A stretch of DNA of 64,000 nucleotides from Allobosea sp. (GTDB taxonomy: Bacteria > Pseudomonadota > Alphaproteobacteria > Rhizobiales > Beijerinckiaceae), in assembly GCF_017308015.1 (NCBI RefSeq), contig NZ_JAFKFW010000019.1, positions 38,775 to 102,774 of the forward strand, written 5' to 3'. The translations under genes and the position numbers were made by a program. Positions 54,736 through 64,000 of the stretch are shown one piece after another. How positions within the stretch are numbered: position 1 is the first letter of the stretch; each line of letters begins with the position of its first letter. The notes below the pieces were generated by a model. That model saw only the letters and a list, made by a program, of their open reading frames with translations. It was not told where the DNA came from and searched no databases.

Positions 54736-55536
54736 TCATTCCTCGGGGCGGCCGGTGACGGCCTGCCGCCGGGCCTTGCGGACCGACGCCTCCGCCAGCC
54801 GCGTCGCCTGCTTGCGCGAAGTCGCCCGGCCCATGACGATCGGCTCGCCCCAGACCAGTTCGACATCGACGGTGCCGCGTTCCAGCACATGCTTCAGGTG
54901 AGGCCAGAGTTCGGTATCGCCATACCAGGCGAGCCCGGCCCGCCCGTCGCGCCCGCCCGGCAAGCCCTGCGAGCCGGTATAGGTGATGGTCAGCGGGTAG
55001 ACCGTTACGTCCGCCGCGGCATCGCCCATGGCCTGATGCGCCGCGCCGAGCAACGAGGAGCGGAAGGGCAGGATGCGCGTTCCGTCGCCGGTGGTCCCCT
55101 CGGCGAAAAGCACGACCTCCTCGCCATTGGCGATGCGCGCGCCCATGGTTGCCGCGACGCCTGCCGTCGCGCTGCGGCGCTGCCGGTCGATGTAGAGCGT
55201 GCGCTGGAGATTGGCGAGGAAACCGACCACCGGCCATTCGCCGACCTCGCTCTTGGCGACGAAGGCGAGCTCACGCTCGGCACCGATGACGCCGATATCC
55301 AGCCAGGAGACATGATTGGCGACGATCAGCGCCCCGGTTCCGGCCGGCGGCGGATTGCCCCGCACCCGCGTGCGCACGCCAAGGCAACGGCATGTCAGGC
55401 GATGGAAACGCAACGGCAAGGCCCCGCGCCGCGACGGCATGACCCGCATGAAAACGAGCTGGGCAAGGACGAGCCCGAGCGTGCCCGTGCACAGCATCGC
55501 CAGGCGTGCGAGCGCACCGAAGCGCAGGCCGTTCAT
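54736..55536 (-). CDS. plsC: 1-acyl-sn-glycerol-3-phosphate acyltransferase
   Basis: A 266-residue membrane-bound acyltransferase making phosphatidic acid from lysophosphatidate. Catalytic NHVSWLD (HxxxxD, about 77-82), the GxVFI-like block [23 protein letters not shown] and [10 protein letters not shown] hydrophobic N-terminal segment (about 7-30) anchors it. It could alternatively act in ornithine-lipid synthesis (OlsA-like). It lies between rimI and miaB; the fur-type gene often found here in relatives is absent. Confidence 0.88.
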   Translation of the reverse strand: MNGLRFGALARLAMLCTGTLGLVLAQLVFMRVMPSRRGALPLRFHRLTCRCLGVRTRVRGNPPPAGTGALIVANHVSWLDIGVIGAERELAFVAKSEVGEWPVVGFLANLQRTLYIDRQRRSATAGVAATMGARIANGEEVVLFAEGTTGDGTRILPFRSSLLGAAHQAMGDAAADVTVYPLTITYTGSQGLPGGRDGRAGLAWYGDTELWPHLKHVLERGTVDVELVWGEPIVMGRATSRKQATRLAEASVRKARRQAVTGRPEE

Positions 55537-55618
55537 GCTGAGGCGGGTCCGGTCATCGGCGCAAGGGCGGTCTCATCGGAGGTCGGAGTGCCGTCAATGG
55601 CGCGATTGCATCGGCTTG

Positions 55619-56173
55619 TCACGCAAGATCGAGCCGCATCGCGATCGCGGTGGCACGGGTGCCGTCCGGCTTCGGGTAATAGCCCTTGCGCCGGCCAACC
55701 TCGCGGAAGCCGAAATGACGATAGAGCCGCTCCGCCGGTAGATTGCCTTCTTCGACCTCGAGGAAGACCTGGGTAGTGCCTTCCTCGGCCAGCCGGGCGA
55801 GATGCGCCGCCAGCAACGCGCGGCCGAAACCGTCGCGCCGGCGCACCGGCGCGACCACGATGCTCAGGATCTCCGCTTCGTCGGCAGCCTTCCGGGAGAT
55901 GACAAAACCCTCGGGACGATGACCGCCGCCGCTGAAGACGCCATCCGCCGCCACCGCCGAATCGGCGATCAGTGCCGCGCATTCGGCCGGCTCCCAACCG
56001 CGGGCGAAACCACCGTGATGATGCAGGGTCGCGACATCAAGGGCATGCCCGGCATCGAGCCGCCTCGTCCGCAGCGGGACCGAATCAGGGTGAAGCAGTC
56101 TGCGAAGCCAAGCCATACCGCCTGTTCGCACAGGCTGACCCAGGGGCAACCACCATTTGGGGGATGGGCTCAC
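55619..56173 (-). CDS. rimI: GNAT N-acetyltransferase, RimI type
   Basis: A 184-residue protein; RimI acetylates the N-terminus of ribosomal protein S18 in enterics. GNAT signature: ILSIVVAPVRRRDGFGRALLAAHL (acetyl-CoA loop R-x-x-G-x-G/A in RRRDGFGRAL), VFLEVEEGNLPAERLYRHFGF and GRRKGYY. The first about 35 residues are extra. It overlaps tsaB by four bases, the common tsaB-rimI pairing. Confidence 0.87.
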   Translation of the reverse strand: MSPSPKWWLPLGQPVRTGGMAWLRRLLHPDSVPLRTRRLDAGHALDVATLHHHGGFARGWEPAECAALIADSAVAADGVFSGGGHRPEGFVISRKAADEAEILSIVVAPVRRRDGFGRALLAAHLARLAEEGTTQVFLEVEEGNLPAERLYRHFGFREVGRRKGYYPKPDGTRATAIAMRLDLA

Positions 56174-56856
56174 CGGCGCGGCAGGCGGGCTTTGTCCTGC
56201 GGCGTCGTTTCGGGCGCCTTCAGGTAGAGCGGCCGAGGGGGCGCTGTTTCCGGATCGGCGATGAAACCGAGCCGGGCGACCCAGGCGATATCCGGCGCCT
56301 TGGCATCGTCGATCACCAGCGCATCGAGGCCGATCGCCCAGGCTTCGTTGGCGACGGCCAGAGCCGAAGAGCCGACGAGGCTGACGGGACCCGCGCCGAT
56401 GGCGCGGGCCGCGTCGCGATAGCTGACCTGCCGGAGCGAGACCAGCGGCTTGCCTTCGGCGGTGAGGGCCTGGAACCAGACCTGGCCATGCCTGGCATCG
56501 AGCGCGGCGGCGATCACCCGGCCCGATTCACGCCCGATCAAGGGCGCGGCACAGGCTGCGACCGTGGTTACGCCGACCGCCGGGATGCCCGTGGCGAAGG
56601 CGATGGCGCGGGCCGCGCTGACGCCGACGCGAAGACCCGTATAGCTGCCGGGACCGACCGTCACTGCGACGCGCGAAAGCGAGCCGAAGCCACCCTCGAC
56701 ATTCTTCATGACGCGCTCGACGAGCGGCATCAATGCCTCGGCATGGCCGCGGTCCATCGCGATCTGCTCGATCGCGATGGGCTTCGCCATATCGGCCGTA
56801 TCCAGCACGCAGGCCGAGCAGGCGCCGAGCGCGGTATCGATCGCGAGAATGCGCAT
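56170..56856 (-). CDS. tsaB: tRNA threonylcarbamoyladenosine biosynthesis protein TsaB
   Basis: A 228-residue partner of TsaD in forming t6A37 of tRNA. ASKHA-fold features: MRILAIDTALGACS at the start, RGHAEALMPLVERVM and VAVTVGPGSYTGLRVGVSAARAIAFATG (in parts). The ATG at 56856 gives the typical N-terminus; the frame upstream overlaps the NifU-like gene and is not conserved. Confidence 0.93.
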   Translation of the reverse strand: MRILAIDTALGACSACVLDTADMAKPIAIEQIAMDRGHAEALMPLVERVMKNVEGGFGSLSRVAVTVGPGSYTGLRVGVSAARAIAFATGIPAVGVTTVAACAAPLIGRESGRVIAAALDARHGQVWFQALTAEGKPLVSLRQVSYRDAARAIGAGPVSLVGSSALAVANEAWAIGLDALVIDDAKAPDIAWVARLGFIADPETAPPRPLYLKAPETTPQDKARLPRR

Positions 56857-56911
56857 CAGGATGTCATTCCGCGAAAGGCCCGGCTCATCGTCACCAACAA
56901 TTCCGTTCCGC

Positions 56912-57472
56912 TCAGATGGCTTCGACTTCCCGCACATCCGGCAGGAAGTGGCGCAGCAGATTCTGGATGCCGTGCTTCAGCGTCGCGGTCGAGGAGGGGC
57001 AGCCCGAACAGGAGCCCTTCATCGCCAGATAGACCGTGCCGTCGCGATAGCCGCGGAAGGTGATGTCGCCGCCATCGCCGGCAACAGCCGGACGGATACG
57101 GGTTTCGAGCAGGTCCTTGATCGTCTCGACGGTCTGCGCATCAGCGGGATCGAAGAACTCGCCCTCTTCGATCACATCGGCGGCCGAGCCGGCTGCCAGG
57201 ACCGGAGCGCCCGACATGAAATGCTCCATGATGGCGCCGAGGATCGCGGGCTTCAGATGCGGCCATTCGCTGTCCGACTTGGTGACGGTGATGAAATCGG
57301 AGCCGAGAAAGACGCCGGAAACGCCGGAAACGCCGAACAGGCGCTGCGCCAGCGGCGAGCGCTCGGCGTCCGTGACGTCGCGCAGGTCGAGCGTACCGTC
57401 GGGCATGACGGCGCGGCCGGGAAGAAACTTCAGGGTCGCCGGATTCGGCGTGGCTTCGGTCTGGATGAACAT
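56912..57472 (-). CDS. NifU-like Fe-S scaffold/carrier (Nfu family, with Nfu_N domain)
   Basis: A 186-residue protein. The Nfu_N domain (1-88) has MFIQTEATPNPATLKFLPG and GVSGVFLGSDFITVTK. The NifU C-terminal domain (about 110-180) has RPAVAGDGGDITFRGY and the cluster-binding CSGCPSS (CxxC). It likely carries 4Fe-4S clusters to target enzymes, such as the nearby radical-SAM MiaB. The ATG at 57472 is the standard start. Confidence 0.93.
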   Translation of the reverse strand: MFIQTEATPNPATLKFLPGRAVMPDGTLDLRDVTDAERSPLAQRLFGVSGVSGVFLGSDFITVTKSDSEWPHLKPAILGAIMEHFMSGAPVLAAGSAADVIEEGEFFDPADAQTVETIKDLLETRIRPAVAGDGGDITFRGYRDGTVYLAMKGSCSGCPSSTATLKHGIQNLLRHFLPDVREVEAI

Positions 57473-57574
57473 GGACTTGCCTCCGGTACAGGCGATTCAA
57501 GGTCGCCGTTCCTGGCTCCGATATAGGCCGCCGGCTGGAATCATTCCAGCGGCATGGAATCGCAGGCGACATCC

Positions 57575-58069
57575 TCAGGCGAGGGCGTCGATCTCCTCGT
57601 CCTCCAGATGGCCGGGCACGATGGCGACGGGAATCGGGAAGCTCGCCGATGACTTGCCGGCCAGCGCCGAGACCAGAGGGCCCGGTCCCTCGCGGCTGGT
57701 GCCCGCCGCCAGGACGAGCAGCGAGATATCCTCGTCCTCCTCGATCAGCCTGACGAGCTCATCGGCCTTGTTGCCGACGCGCACGACCTTTTCGGGCTCG
57801 AGGCCGGCCAGCGCACGCACAGCCGCAGCCGCACCTTCGAGACGCTTCTCGGCCTCTGCCTCGGCTTCGGCCTGCATGACTTCGCCGACGCCGAGCCAGG
57901 TCTCGTGCTCGGGCGGGGTCGCGACGCCGAGCAGGACGATCGCCGCGCCGACGCGCGCGCAGCGGCGCGCTGCAAAGCGAATCGCCTTGGAGCACTCCTC
58001 GCTGCCATCGACCACGGCGAGGAATTTCGGGCGATGGCCCGTCTCGTAGGACCGCCGTCTCTTGACCAT
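57575..58069 (-). CDS. Universal stress protein family protein
   Basis: A 164-residue UspA-fold protein: KFLAVVDGSEECSKAIRFAARRCARVGA near the start, LLVLAAGTSREGPGPLVSALAGKS and IPVAIVPG at the end. The ATP-binding pattern G-2x-G-9x-G(S/T) is only loosely kept. ATG 58069 is used; ATG 58102 is possible. Role in stress is family knowledge only. It sits 73 bases after trpS in the housekeeping run. Confidence 0.85.
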   Translation of the reverse strand: MVKRRRSYETGHRPKFLAVVDGSEECSKAIRFAARRCARVGAAIVLLGVATPPEHETWLGVGEVMQAEAEAEAEKRLEGAAAAVRALAGLEPEKVVRVGNKADELVRLIEEDEDISLLVLAAGTSREGPGPLVSALAGKSSASFPIPVAIVPGHLEDEEIDALA

Positions 58070-58142
58070 GAACTGTCCTGCCGCCGCTTCAGGGAAGGGC
58101 ATGGTGGCCTGCGCCGGCACCCCGGCGCAAGTGCACCCTGCG

Positions 58143-59192
58143 TCACCGGCTCCGGACGAAGCCGACGATGTCCTTGACCTCGCGCATGATCGGCGCCGCG
58201 ATCGCATCGGCCCGGTCCGCGCCTGCGCCGAGGATGTCGTCGATGTGCCTGGGCTCGGCCAGCAGACGGCGCATCTCGCCGGCGATGGGCGCGAGCTTCT
58301 CGACCGCGAGATCGACCAGCGCCGCCTTGAAGCCGGAGAACTGACCGCCGCCGAACTGCTTGAGCACCGCATCCTTCGACGAAGCCGACAGGCCCGCATA
58401 GATGCCGACGAGATTTTCGGCCTCCGGTCGGCCCTCCAGGCCCTTCTCCTCGGAGGGCAGCGGCTCGGGATCGGTCTTGGCCTTGCGGATCTTCTGGGCG
58501 ATCGCCTCGGCATCGTCGGTCAGGTTGATGCGCGAATAGTCGGAGGCGTCCGATTTCGACATCTTCTTGGTACCGTCGCGCAGGCTCATCACGCGCTGGG
58601 CCGGCCCCATGATCATCGGCTCGGGCTGCGGAAAGAAGCCCAGTTCGCCCGTGCCGAGGCCAAGTTCGGCGATCTGCGGACCGAAGTCGTTGTTGAACTT
58701 CTGCGCGATGTCGCGGGTCAGTTCCAGATGCTGCTTCTGATCCTCGCCGACCGGGACATGCGTCGCCTTGTAGAGCAGGATGTCTGCCGCCATCAGGCTC
58801 GGATAGGCATAGAGGCCGAGCGAGGCGTTCTCGCGGTCCTTGCCGGCCTTTTCCTTGAACTGGGTCATCCGGTTCATCCAGCCCAGCCGCGCGATGCAGT
58901 TGCAGATCCAGGCGAGCTCGGCATGGCCCGAAACCTGGCTCTGGTTGAAGATGATGCTCTTCTGCGGATCGATGCCGGCCGCGATATAGGCGGCGGTAAC
59001 CTCGCGGATAGCGCGTTTCAGATCGGCCGGATCCTGCCACATCGTGATCGCATGCATGTCGACGACGCAGAACACGCAATCATGCGTCCTCTGCATCGCC
59101 ACCCAATTGGTCAGCGCGCCGAGATAATTGCCGAGATGCAGCGTCGAGGTCGGCTGCATGCCTGAGAATACGCGCTGATGAAAACCCGACAT
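58143..59192 (-). CDS. trpS: Tryptophanyl-tRNA synthetase
   Basis: A 349-residue class-I synthetase. [19 protein letters not shown] holds the HIGH-like motif (HLGN), and KKMSKSD is the KMSKS loop. Also [14 protein letters not shown] and [21 protein letters not shown] 59192 ([11 protein letters not shown]) is the family start. Length is normal. It lies 46 bases after murJ. Confidence 0.96.
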   Translation of the reverse strand: MSGFHQRVFSGMQPTSTLHLGNYLGALTNWVAMQRTHDCVFCVVDMHAITMWQDPADLKRAIREVTAAYIAAGIDPQKSIIFNQSQVSGHAELAWICNCIARLGWMNRMTQFKEKAGKDRENASLGLYAYPSLMAADILLYKATHVPVGEDQKQHLELTRDIAQKFNNDFGPQIAELGLGTGELGFFPQPEPMIMGPAQRVMSLRDGTKKMSKSDASDYSRINLTDDAEAIAQKIRKAKTDPEPLPSEEKGLEGRPEAENLVGIYAGLSASSKDAVLKQFGGGQFSGFKAALVDLAVEKLAPIAGEMRRLLAEPRHIDDILGAGADRADAIAAPIMREVKDIVGFVRSR

Positions 59193-59238
59193 GGGGTGCT
59201 CCGTCGTCACGATGGAGAAGGGAAGCGGCGCTTCTGGC

Positions 59239-60810
59239 TCAACCCCGCCGCTTGCGCAAGGGGAGAGCGCCGAAGGCCCCGAACACCCAGCCCGCTGCGC
59301 CATAGCTCGCGAGCCCCGCGAGGCAGAGCAGACCAAGCGCCCCGATCCGATGCAGAGCCGGCTGATCGAAGGCCAACGGCCCGTTCAGCAGCCCGAGCAG
59401 CAGCGCCAGCACGGCGAGCATGATCGCGCTGGCTGCGAGACTGGCGGCGATCGGCCGCAAGCTGCTGACGCTGGGGCGCCAGATGCCATCGCGCAGGAGC
59501 ATCCCGCCGAGCAGGCAGGCCTGCGCCACGAAAGCAAAGGTCGCAGCCAACGCCGCCATCCCGGCCGCGTTGCCTTCATCCGCCAGACAGAAGCCGATAA
59601 AGGCAGCAACCAGCACCGCGAGGCCGCCCGAGACAAGCGGCAGGCGCGGCGCCCGGCGGGCGAAATAAACCTGGCCGAAGACCTTGGCGGCGATGGCGAA
59701 GGGCAGGCCGTAGCCGAAGGCGGCGAGCGCCGTGGCCGTCCGAGCGCGATCGGCGGCATCGAAGCGGCCATATTCGAAGAGCGCCGAGACAATCGGCTCG
59801 GCGAGCGCAACGAGCGCGGTCGCCGCCGGCAAGGCGAGCGCAAGACCCAGCGCCAGCGCCTGACCGAGCATGGCGTCGGGGCCCTCACGGTTCGCCGCCA
59901 GCGCCATGTCGGAGAGCACGACGGTGCCCATCGCGACACCGACGAAGCCGAGTGGGAGCTGGAAGACGCGGTCGGCATAATAGAGCGCCGCGACCGCTCC
60001 CGGGCCGGTCGAGGCGATCTGCGTCGCGACCAGCAGGACAAGCTGGGCGGCGGAAGCGGCGAGCAGGGTCGCTCCACCCGTGCGGACAAGCCGGGTCAGG
60101 TCCGGCGACCAGCGCAGGCTCGGGCGCGGCAGGCCGGGACCGCGCAGGGCCAAAAGGATCATCACGAGATGGGCGAGGCCGGTCAGGCTCGTACAGAGCG
60201 CGAGCCAGCGCGCACCGGTCTGGGGCTGTACGCCCTTTGCGTGCAACAGCAGGAGCACGACGAGCAGCATCGCATTCATCAACGCCGGGGCCAGCGCGGC
60301 GACCGTGAAGCGCTTCTCGGCATTGAGCAACGCCGCCAGCATGGCTGCGAGCGTCGTCAGAAACAGGAAAGGCAGCATCAATCGCGTGTAGGACGCCGCC
60401 ATCGCCAGGGTTTCGGGTGAATCGGCGAAGCCGCCGGCAAGGCCGAGCACGAGCCAGGGGGCCAGAAGCTCGCCCAGGCCGACCAGCACCAGCAGCAGCA
60501 GGCCGATCTGCCCGGCCGCCTCTCCGGCAAAGCCGCGCGCCGCGGCCTCACCGCGCTCGCCCTTGACGGCGAGATAGAGCGGCACGAAGGGGGCATTGAG
60601 CCCGCCCTCGCCGAGCACGCGCCGCACGAGATTGGGCAGGCGCAAGGCCGCCAGGAAAGCATCCGCCACCGGGCCACCGCCGAGCAACCGCGCGATCAGC
60701 ACGTCGCGAGCGAAGCCGAGCAGGCGCGAGGCGATCGTGGCCGCGCCGACGATGGCCGAATCGCGTGCGAGACGGGAGGAATCCGGGGCCGATGCCGCCG
60801 GTTTCTCCAT
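59239..60810 (-). CDS. murJ: Lipid II flippase MurJ
   Basis: A 523-residue MOP-superfamily protein with about 14 TM helices, moving lipid II across the inner membrane for peptidoglycan synthesis. Family pieces: [29 protein letters not shown] and [22 protein letters not shown] (in parts). The ATG at 60810 shares its A with the hslU stop (TGATG), so translation is coupled to hslU, an unusual but seemingly stable link. Confidence 0.94.
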   Translation of the reverse strand: MEKPAASAPDSSRLARDSAIVGAATIASRLLGFARDVLIARLLGGGPVADAFLAALRLPNLVRRVLGEGGLNAPFVPLYLAVKGERGEAAARGFAGEAAGQIGLLLLVLVGLGELLAPWLVLGLAGGFADSPETLAMAASYTRLMLPFLFLTTLAAMLAALLNAEKRFTVAALAPALMNAMLLVVLLLLHAKGVQPQTGARWLALCTSLTGLAHLVMILLALRGPGLPRPSLRWSPDLTRLVRTGGATLLAASAAQLVLLVATQIASTGPGAVAALYYADRVFQLPLGFVGVAMGTVVLSDMALAANREGPDAMLGQALALGLALALPAATALVALAEPIVSALFEYGRFDAADRARTATALAAFGYGLPFAIAAKVFGQVYFARRAPRLPLVSGGLAVLVAAFIGFCLADEGNAAGMAALAATFAFVAQACLLGGMLLRDGIWRPSVSSLRPIAASLAASAIMLAVLALLLGLLNGPLAFDQPALHRIGALGLLCLAGLASYGAAGWVFGAFGALPLRKRRG

Positions 60811-62120
60811 CAGAGGATGAACCGGCTCAGGTCGGCGTTCCTGGCGAGGTCGCCGATGCGCGCTTCGACATAGGGAGCGTCGATCGTCACGGCCTCGCCC
60901 GAGCGGTCCGGCGCCGTGAACGAAATCTCGTCCAGAATGCGCTCGATCACTGTCTGGAGCCGGCGGGCGCCGATATTCTCGACCGTCGAATTCACCTCGA
61001 CGGCGATGCGGGCGATGGCGTCGATCGCGTCCGGCGTGAAGGTCACCGCGACCTCCTCGGTCGCCATCAGGGCCACCGACTGCTTGATCAGGCTCGCTTC
61101 GGTCTCGGTCAGGATGCGCTTGAAATCCTCGATATCGAGCGGGTTGAGCTCGACGCGGATCGGCAGGCGGCCCTGCAGTTCCGGCAGCAGGTCGGAGGGG
61201 CGCGAGACGTGGAAGGCTCCCGACGCGATGAAGAGGATGTGGTCGCTCTTCACCGCACCATGCTTGGTCGCGACGGTCGTGCCCTCGATCAGCGGCAGCA
61301 GGTCGCGCTGCACGCCTTCGCGCGAGACATCGGCGCCGCCCTTGCCCTCGCGGGCACAGATCTTGTCGATCTCATCGAGGAAGACGATGCCGTTCTCCTC
61401 GACCTCGCGGATCGCGGCCTGGATGATCGCATCCTGGTCGATCAGCTTGTCGCTCTCCTCGGCCAGCAACGGCTGGTAGGCATCCTTGACCAGGACGCGC
61501 CTGGGCTTGCCCTTCTGGCCGAAGGCCTTGCCGAGCATGTCGGAGAGGTTGATCGCGCCGATCGAGGCGCCGGGCATGCCGGGAACCTCGAACATCGGCG
61601 CGGATGCGCCCGCACCGGCAGCGACCTCGACCTCGATCTCCTTGTCGTCGAGCTCGTTGTTGCGCAGCTTGCGGCGAAAGGAATCGCGCGTCGCCTGGCT
61701 GGAATTCGCGCCGACGAGCGCGTCGAGCACGCGCTCCTCGGCCGCGACATGGGCCTTGGCCTGGACATCCTTGCGCCGGCTCTCGCGCACCAGCGCGATG
61801 GCGACTTCGAGGAGGTCGCGCACGATCGATTCGACATCGCGGCCGACATAGCCGACCTCGGTGAACTTGGTCGCCTCGACCTTGAGGAAGGGCGCATTCG
61901 CCAGCTTGGCGAGGCGACGGGCGATCTCGGTCTTGCCGCAGCCGGTCGGCCCGATCATCAGGATGTTCTTCGGCGAAACCTCCTCGCGCAGCGGCCCTTC
62001 GAGCTGCTGGCGACGCCAGCGGTTGCGCAGCGCGATGGCGACGGCGCGCTTGGCGTCCTTCTGGCCGACGATGAAGCGGTCGAGCTCCGAGACGATCTCG
62101 CGGGGGGAAAAGCTGGTCAT
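60810..62120 (-). CDS. hslU: ATP-dependent protease ATPase subunit HslU
   Basis: A 436-residue AAA+ unfoldase feeding HslV. Walker [18 protein letters not shown] (about 57-64), pore loop in [13 protein letters not shown] (GYVG), Walker [10 protein letters not shown] and the sensor/C-terminal domain ending DLSRFIL, whose tail activates HslV. The inserted I-domain is about 110-240. It begins 41 bases after hslV. Confidence 0.97.
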   Translation of the reverse strand: MTSFSPREIVSELDRFIVGQKDAKRAVAIALRNRWRRQQLEGPLREEVSPKNILMIGPTGCGKTEIARRLAKLANAPFLKVEATKFTEVGYVGRDVESIVRDLLEVAIALVRESRRKDVQAKAHVAAEERVLDALVGANSSQATRDSFRRKLRNNELDDKEIEVEVAAGAGASAPMFEVPGMPGASIGAINLSDMLGKAFGQKGKPRRVLVKDAYQPLLAEESDKLIDQDAIIQAAIREVEENGIVFLDEIDKICAREGKGGADVSREGVQRDLLPLIEGTTVATKHGAVKSDHILFIASGAFHVSRPSDLLPELQGRLPIRVELNPLDIEDFKRILTETEASLIKQSVALMATEEVAVTFTPDAIDAIARIAVEVNSTVENIGARRLQTVIERILDEISFTAPDRSGEAVTIDAPYVEARIGDLARNADLSRFIL

Positions 62121-62161
62121 GGTCGTGCTGTATCCGGGTGAAATGGTGCGAGCCGCGAATC

Positions 62162-62731
62162 TCAGGCCGCTTCGAGCGTCTCGATGACGAGCGAATGATT
62201 GGTGTAGACGCAGATATCGCCGGCGATCTTCATCGCCTTGCGCACGATCGCCTCGGCGTCGGGCTCGACATCGATCAGCGCGCGCGCCGCCGAGAGCGCG
62301 TAATTGCCGCCGGAGCCGATCGCCATCACCGCACCGTGCTCGCTCGCCTCCGGTTCCAGCACGTCGCCGGTCCCCGAAATCAGGAGCGAAACCTCCTTGT
62401 CGGCGACGAGCAGCATCGCCTCCAGCCGGCGCAGATAGCGATCGGTTCGCCAGTCCTTGGCCAGCTCGACGCAGGCGCGCAGCAACTGGGTCGGATATTG
62501 CTCGAGCTTCTTCTCGAGTCGCTCGAACAGCGTGAAGGCATCCGCGGTGGCGCCGGCGAAGCCCGCGATCACGTCGCCCTTGGCGAGGCGGCGCACCTTG
62601 CGGGCATTGCCCTTCATGATGGTCTGGCCCAGCGAGACCTGACCGTCTCCGCCGATAACGACGCGCCCACCCTTGCGCACCATCAGGATGGTGGTGGCGT
62701 GCATGACGGGAGCATTGCTGTTTTCGGACAT
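62162..62731 (-). CDS. hslV: ATP-dependent protease peptidase subunit HslV
   Basis: A 189-residue proteasome-like peptidase. The catalytic Thr is in [13 protein letters not shown]; the propeptide (about 12 residues from ATG 62731) is removed. Further motifs: [26 protein letters not shown] (in parts), [16 protein letters not shown] and [14 protein letters not shown]. With HslU it degrades misfolded and regulatory proteins. First gene of the long minus-strand run. Confidence 0.97.
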   Translation of the reverse strand: MSENSNAPVMHATTILMVRKGGRVVIGGDGQVSLGQTIMKGNARKVRRLAKGDVIAGFAGATADAFTLFERLEKKLEQYPTQLLRACVELAKDWRTDRYLRRLEAMLLVADKEVSLLISGTGDVLEPEASEHGAVMAIGSGGNYALSAARALIDVEPDAEAIVRKAMKIAGDICVYTNHSLVIETLEAA

Positions 62732-62775
62732 GAGATAGCTAACCGGAGATCGGGACGGGGCAGCGGATGATGCCA

Positions 62776-62807
62776 AACATGTTCAGGCGAGGACGCTCTA
62801 TCAAGGG
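62776..62807 (-). promoter_or_regulatory. Candidate heat-shock (sigma32-like) promoter for hslVU
   Basis: On minus: CCCTTGATA (62807-62799) resembles the sigma32 -35 element; about 17 bases further GAACATGT contains the CATnT core of the -10 element. Position 45-75 bases before the hslV ATG and the heat-shock nature of hslVU support it. The -10 box is weak. Confidence 0.4.
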
Positions 62808-63091
62808 GCAGGCCATCATGCCATTCGCCCGGCGAGCTGGCAGAAGCCCTTCCTCCCTCGTATCAAACCGCCCTCTCGAAGACGAATGGCAGCATTCGTC
62901 ATAGCCCGGAAGCCCCGCCAAGGATCAGTTCAGTCGCGTCGCGGGAGAGTCTTTTGCCTGCCTTGAAGCCTTGGCAGCAGAGCTGAATGGCTTCGCCGCC
63001 TAAGCTTTTAAGCAGTTTTTTATCATTAATCCCCAAAGGTCGGCGTCTGTAACGGTTTCCATTGGGGGGAAGCCGCCTCGGGGCGACATTC
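62808..63091. other. Remainder of the 360-base hslV / chemoreceptor divergent gap
   Basis: No gene recognised. The stretch 63000-63040 is AT-rich (TTTTAAGCAGTTTTTTATCATTAAT) in a GC-rich setting and probably holds the chemoreceptor promoter. No terminator-like stem or RNA gene is apparent. Confidence 0.45.
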
Positions 63092-64000
63092 ATGAAATCA
63101 ATCCGCCTGAAAATTCTCGCCATGCTGGCTATCGTGGCCGGCGGAGCGATCCTGTCCGCAATCATCAGCCTGTACGGTCTGCACAAGGCCGACGATCTGA
63201 ACACGCGCTCCGAGATCCAGGCCGATGTCGCGCTGCTGACCCAGCGCATCAACGGCGTGGTCACAGCCGTGGTGATGGATTCTCGCGGCATCTACATGGC
63301 GAAGACCAGCAAGGAAGCCGAGCCCTTCGTCAAAGGTGTCGAGGACCGCTTCCCGACCCTGCGTAAGTTCAGCGCCGCTCTGCAGAGGATCGCACCCGCC
63401 GAAGAGCGCAATACTGCCGAGCAGATTGCCCGGGCAGTCGAGGAATTCATCACGTTCCGGACCGAAACCGCTCGGCTTGGCCGCGAGGTATCGCCCGCAG
63501 CGGCGAACGAGCAGGGCAACAACGAGGCCAACCGCGCCAATCGCAAGGCCCTGAACGACCTGCTCATCAATTACAGCCAACGTGTCGAGAAGGCCGGCAA
63601 CGCGATCAGCGACGAGGCGACCGCCTTCACCCGGCAGGTCCAGTGGCTGCTGCCGATCGTCCTGCTGACGACGCTCCTGGTTTCGGTCGGCGTTGCGCTC
63701 GTTTTCGCGCAGCGCTCGATCACCCGCCCGATCCTCGATCTCAGCCGGGTCATGGAAAAGCTGACCGCCGGCGACACCAGCGTCGAGGTCCCTCACTCCA
63801 CTCGTCCGGACGAGATCGGCGCCATGGCGCGTGCGGTCTCCGTGCTGCGCCAGAGCACCGAGCAGGTCACCCTGCTGCAGGAACAGGAGCGGGCTGCGGC
63901 ATCTGCGCGGCTCGCCCGGGCGCAGTCGATGGAAGCGGTTGTGTCGGATGTCGGGGAGGTCGTCGCGGCGGCCGCAGCCGGCGATTTCTCGGCCCGGCTC
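63092..64000 (+). CDS. Methyl-accepting chemotaxis protein, N-terminal 303 residues (runs off right edge)
   Basis: The frame is open from ATG 63092 to the window end. Features: TM1 (about 7-29, ILAMLAIVAGGAILSAIISLYGL), a periplasmic four-helix-bundle-like sensing region (about 30-182) with no Cache motif, TM2 (about 183-206, LLPIVLLTTLLVSVGVALVF), a HAMP domain (about 207-262; SITRPILDLSRVMEKLTAG and DEIGAMARAVSVLR), then AAAAAGDFSARL, the start of a second HAMP-like repeat seen in many alphaproteobacterial receptors. The signalling hairpin lies outside the window, so the MCP assignment is inferred from architecture; a HAMP-containing kinase or cyclase is less likely. Confidence 0.8.
   Translation, partial: MKSIRLKILAMLAIVAGGAILSAIISLYGLHKADDLNTRSEIQADVALLTQRINGVVTAVVMDSRGIYMAKTSKEAEPFVKGVEDRFPTLRKFSAALQRIAPAEERNTAEQIARAVEEFITFRTETARLGREVSPAAANEQGNNEANRANRKALNDLLINYSQRVEKAGNAISDEATAFTRQVQWLLPIVLLTTLLVSVGVALVFAQRSITRPILDLSRVMEKLTAGDTSVEVPHSTRPDEIGAMARAVSVLRQSTEQVTLLQEQERAAASARLARAQSMEAVVSDVGEVVAAAAAGDFSARL

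Noticed and set aside
62899-63291. 130-codon minus-strand frame overlapping the chemoreceptor start
   Set aside because: It is antisense to a clear TM-plus-sensor reading frame on plus and has no family similarity.
1-64000. CRISPR arrays, rRNA genes, complete insertion sequences or prophage
   Set aside because: No regularly spaced repeats, rRNA-like sequence, transposase or phage structural gene was seen; the only mobile trace is the integrase remnant at 9029-9193.

Overview
The window looks like chromosomal DNA of an alphaproteobacterium of the order Hyphomicrobiales (Rhizobiales). The grounds are high GC, a GcrA cell-cycle regulator with GANTC sites, an ALA-synthase HemA, Aap-type amino-acid transport genes, DUF2336 and DUF6492 proteins, and a dispersed palindromic intergenic repeat of a type I know from this order. 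A Bosea-like genus is a guess, not a demonstration. Most of the window is ordinary core genome.

Layout. 1-9.2 kb: an accessory catabolic region, all on the minus strand. In transcription order it has a LysR regulator, an amino-acid-type ABC importer (permease, ATPase, binding protein), an M20 deacylase, a ThDP-dependent decarboxylase-like enzyme, a CitE-type CoA lyase and the N-terminus of a 3-methylaspartate ammonia-lyase running off the left edge. It ends at an integrase remnant and a broken PEBP-family gene next to the 3' end of tRNA-Gly(CCC), which looks like an old island boundary. 9.4-16.9 kb: dcd, apaG-argE, hslO-argF-argD and gcrA, with a regulatory region before gcrA carrying a perfect DnaA box and six GANTC sites. 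16.9-24.1 kb: aapJQM amino-acid importer genes without an ATPase gene, guaC, an EamA transporter and an AbrB-type membrane protein. 24.1-33.2 kb: an exopolysaccharide locus with two glycosyltransferases, a Wzc/GumC-like co-polymerase with a ruined P-loop, a Tat-exported GH10-family hydrolase, a Wzx-like flippase, a DUF6492 protein and a WecG/TagA glycosyltransferase.

33.5-46.1 kb: an SDR, an allantoate-amidohydrolase-like enzyme and hemA on plus. Then comes the minus-strand translation/transcription operon rimP-nusA-ylxR-infB-rbfA-truB plus a DUF3592 gene. The rimP leader carries a strong intrinsic-terminator hairpin with a possible competing structure, suggesting attenuation of this operon. 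46.0-62.7 kb: seventeen collinear minus-strand housekeeping genes: hslV, hslU, murJ, trpS, usp, nifU-like, tsaB, rimI, plsC, miaB, phoH, ybeY, corC, lnt, an XRE regulator, metK and trmB. The right edge has the first 303 codons of a methyl-accepting chemotaxis protein on plus.

Best candidates for something undescribed: the methylaspartate/CitE/ThDP/M20/ABC catabolic module, the rimP-nusA leader, the DnaA-box plus GANTC region before gcrA, and the pseudokinase Wzc beside a GH10 protein with altered substrate-site residues. Start sites, promoters and pathway assignments come from reading alone; no database or folding program was used.
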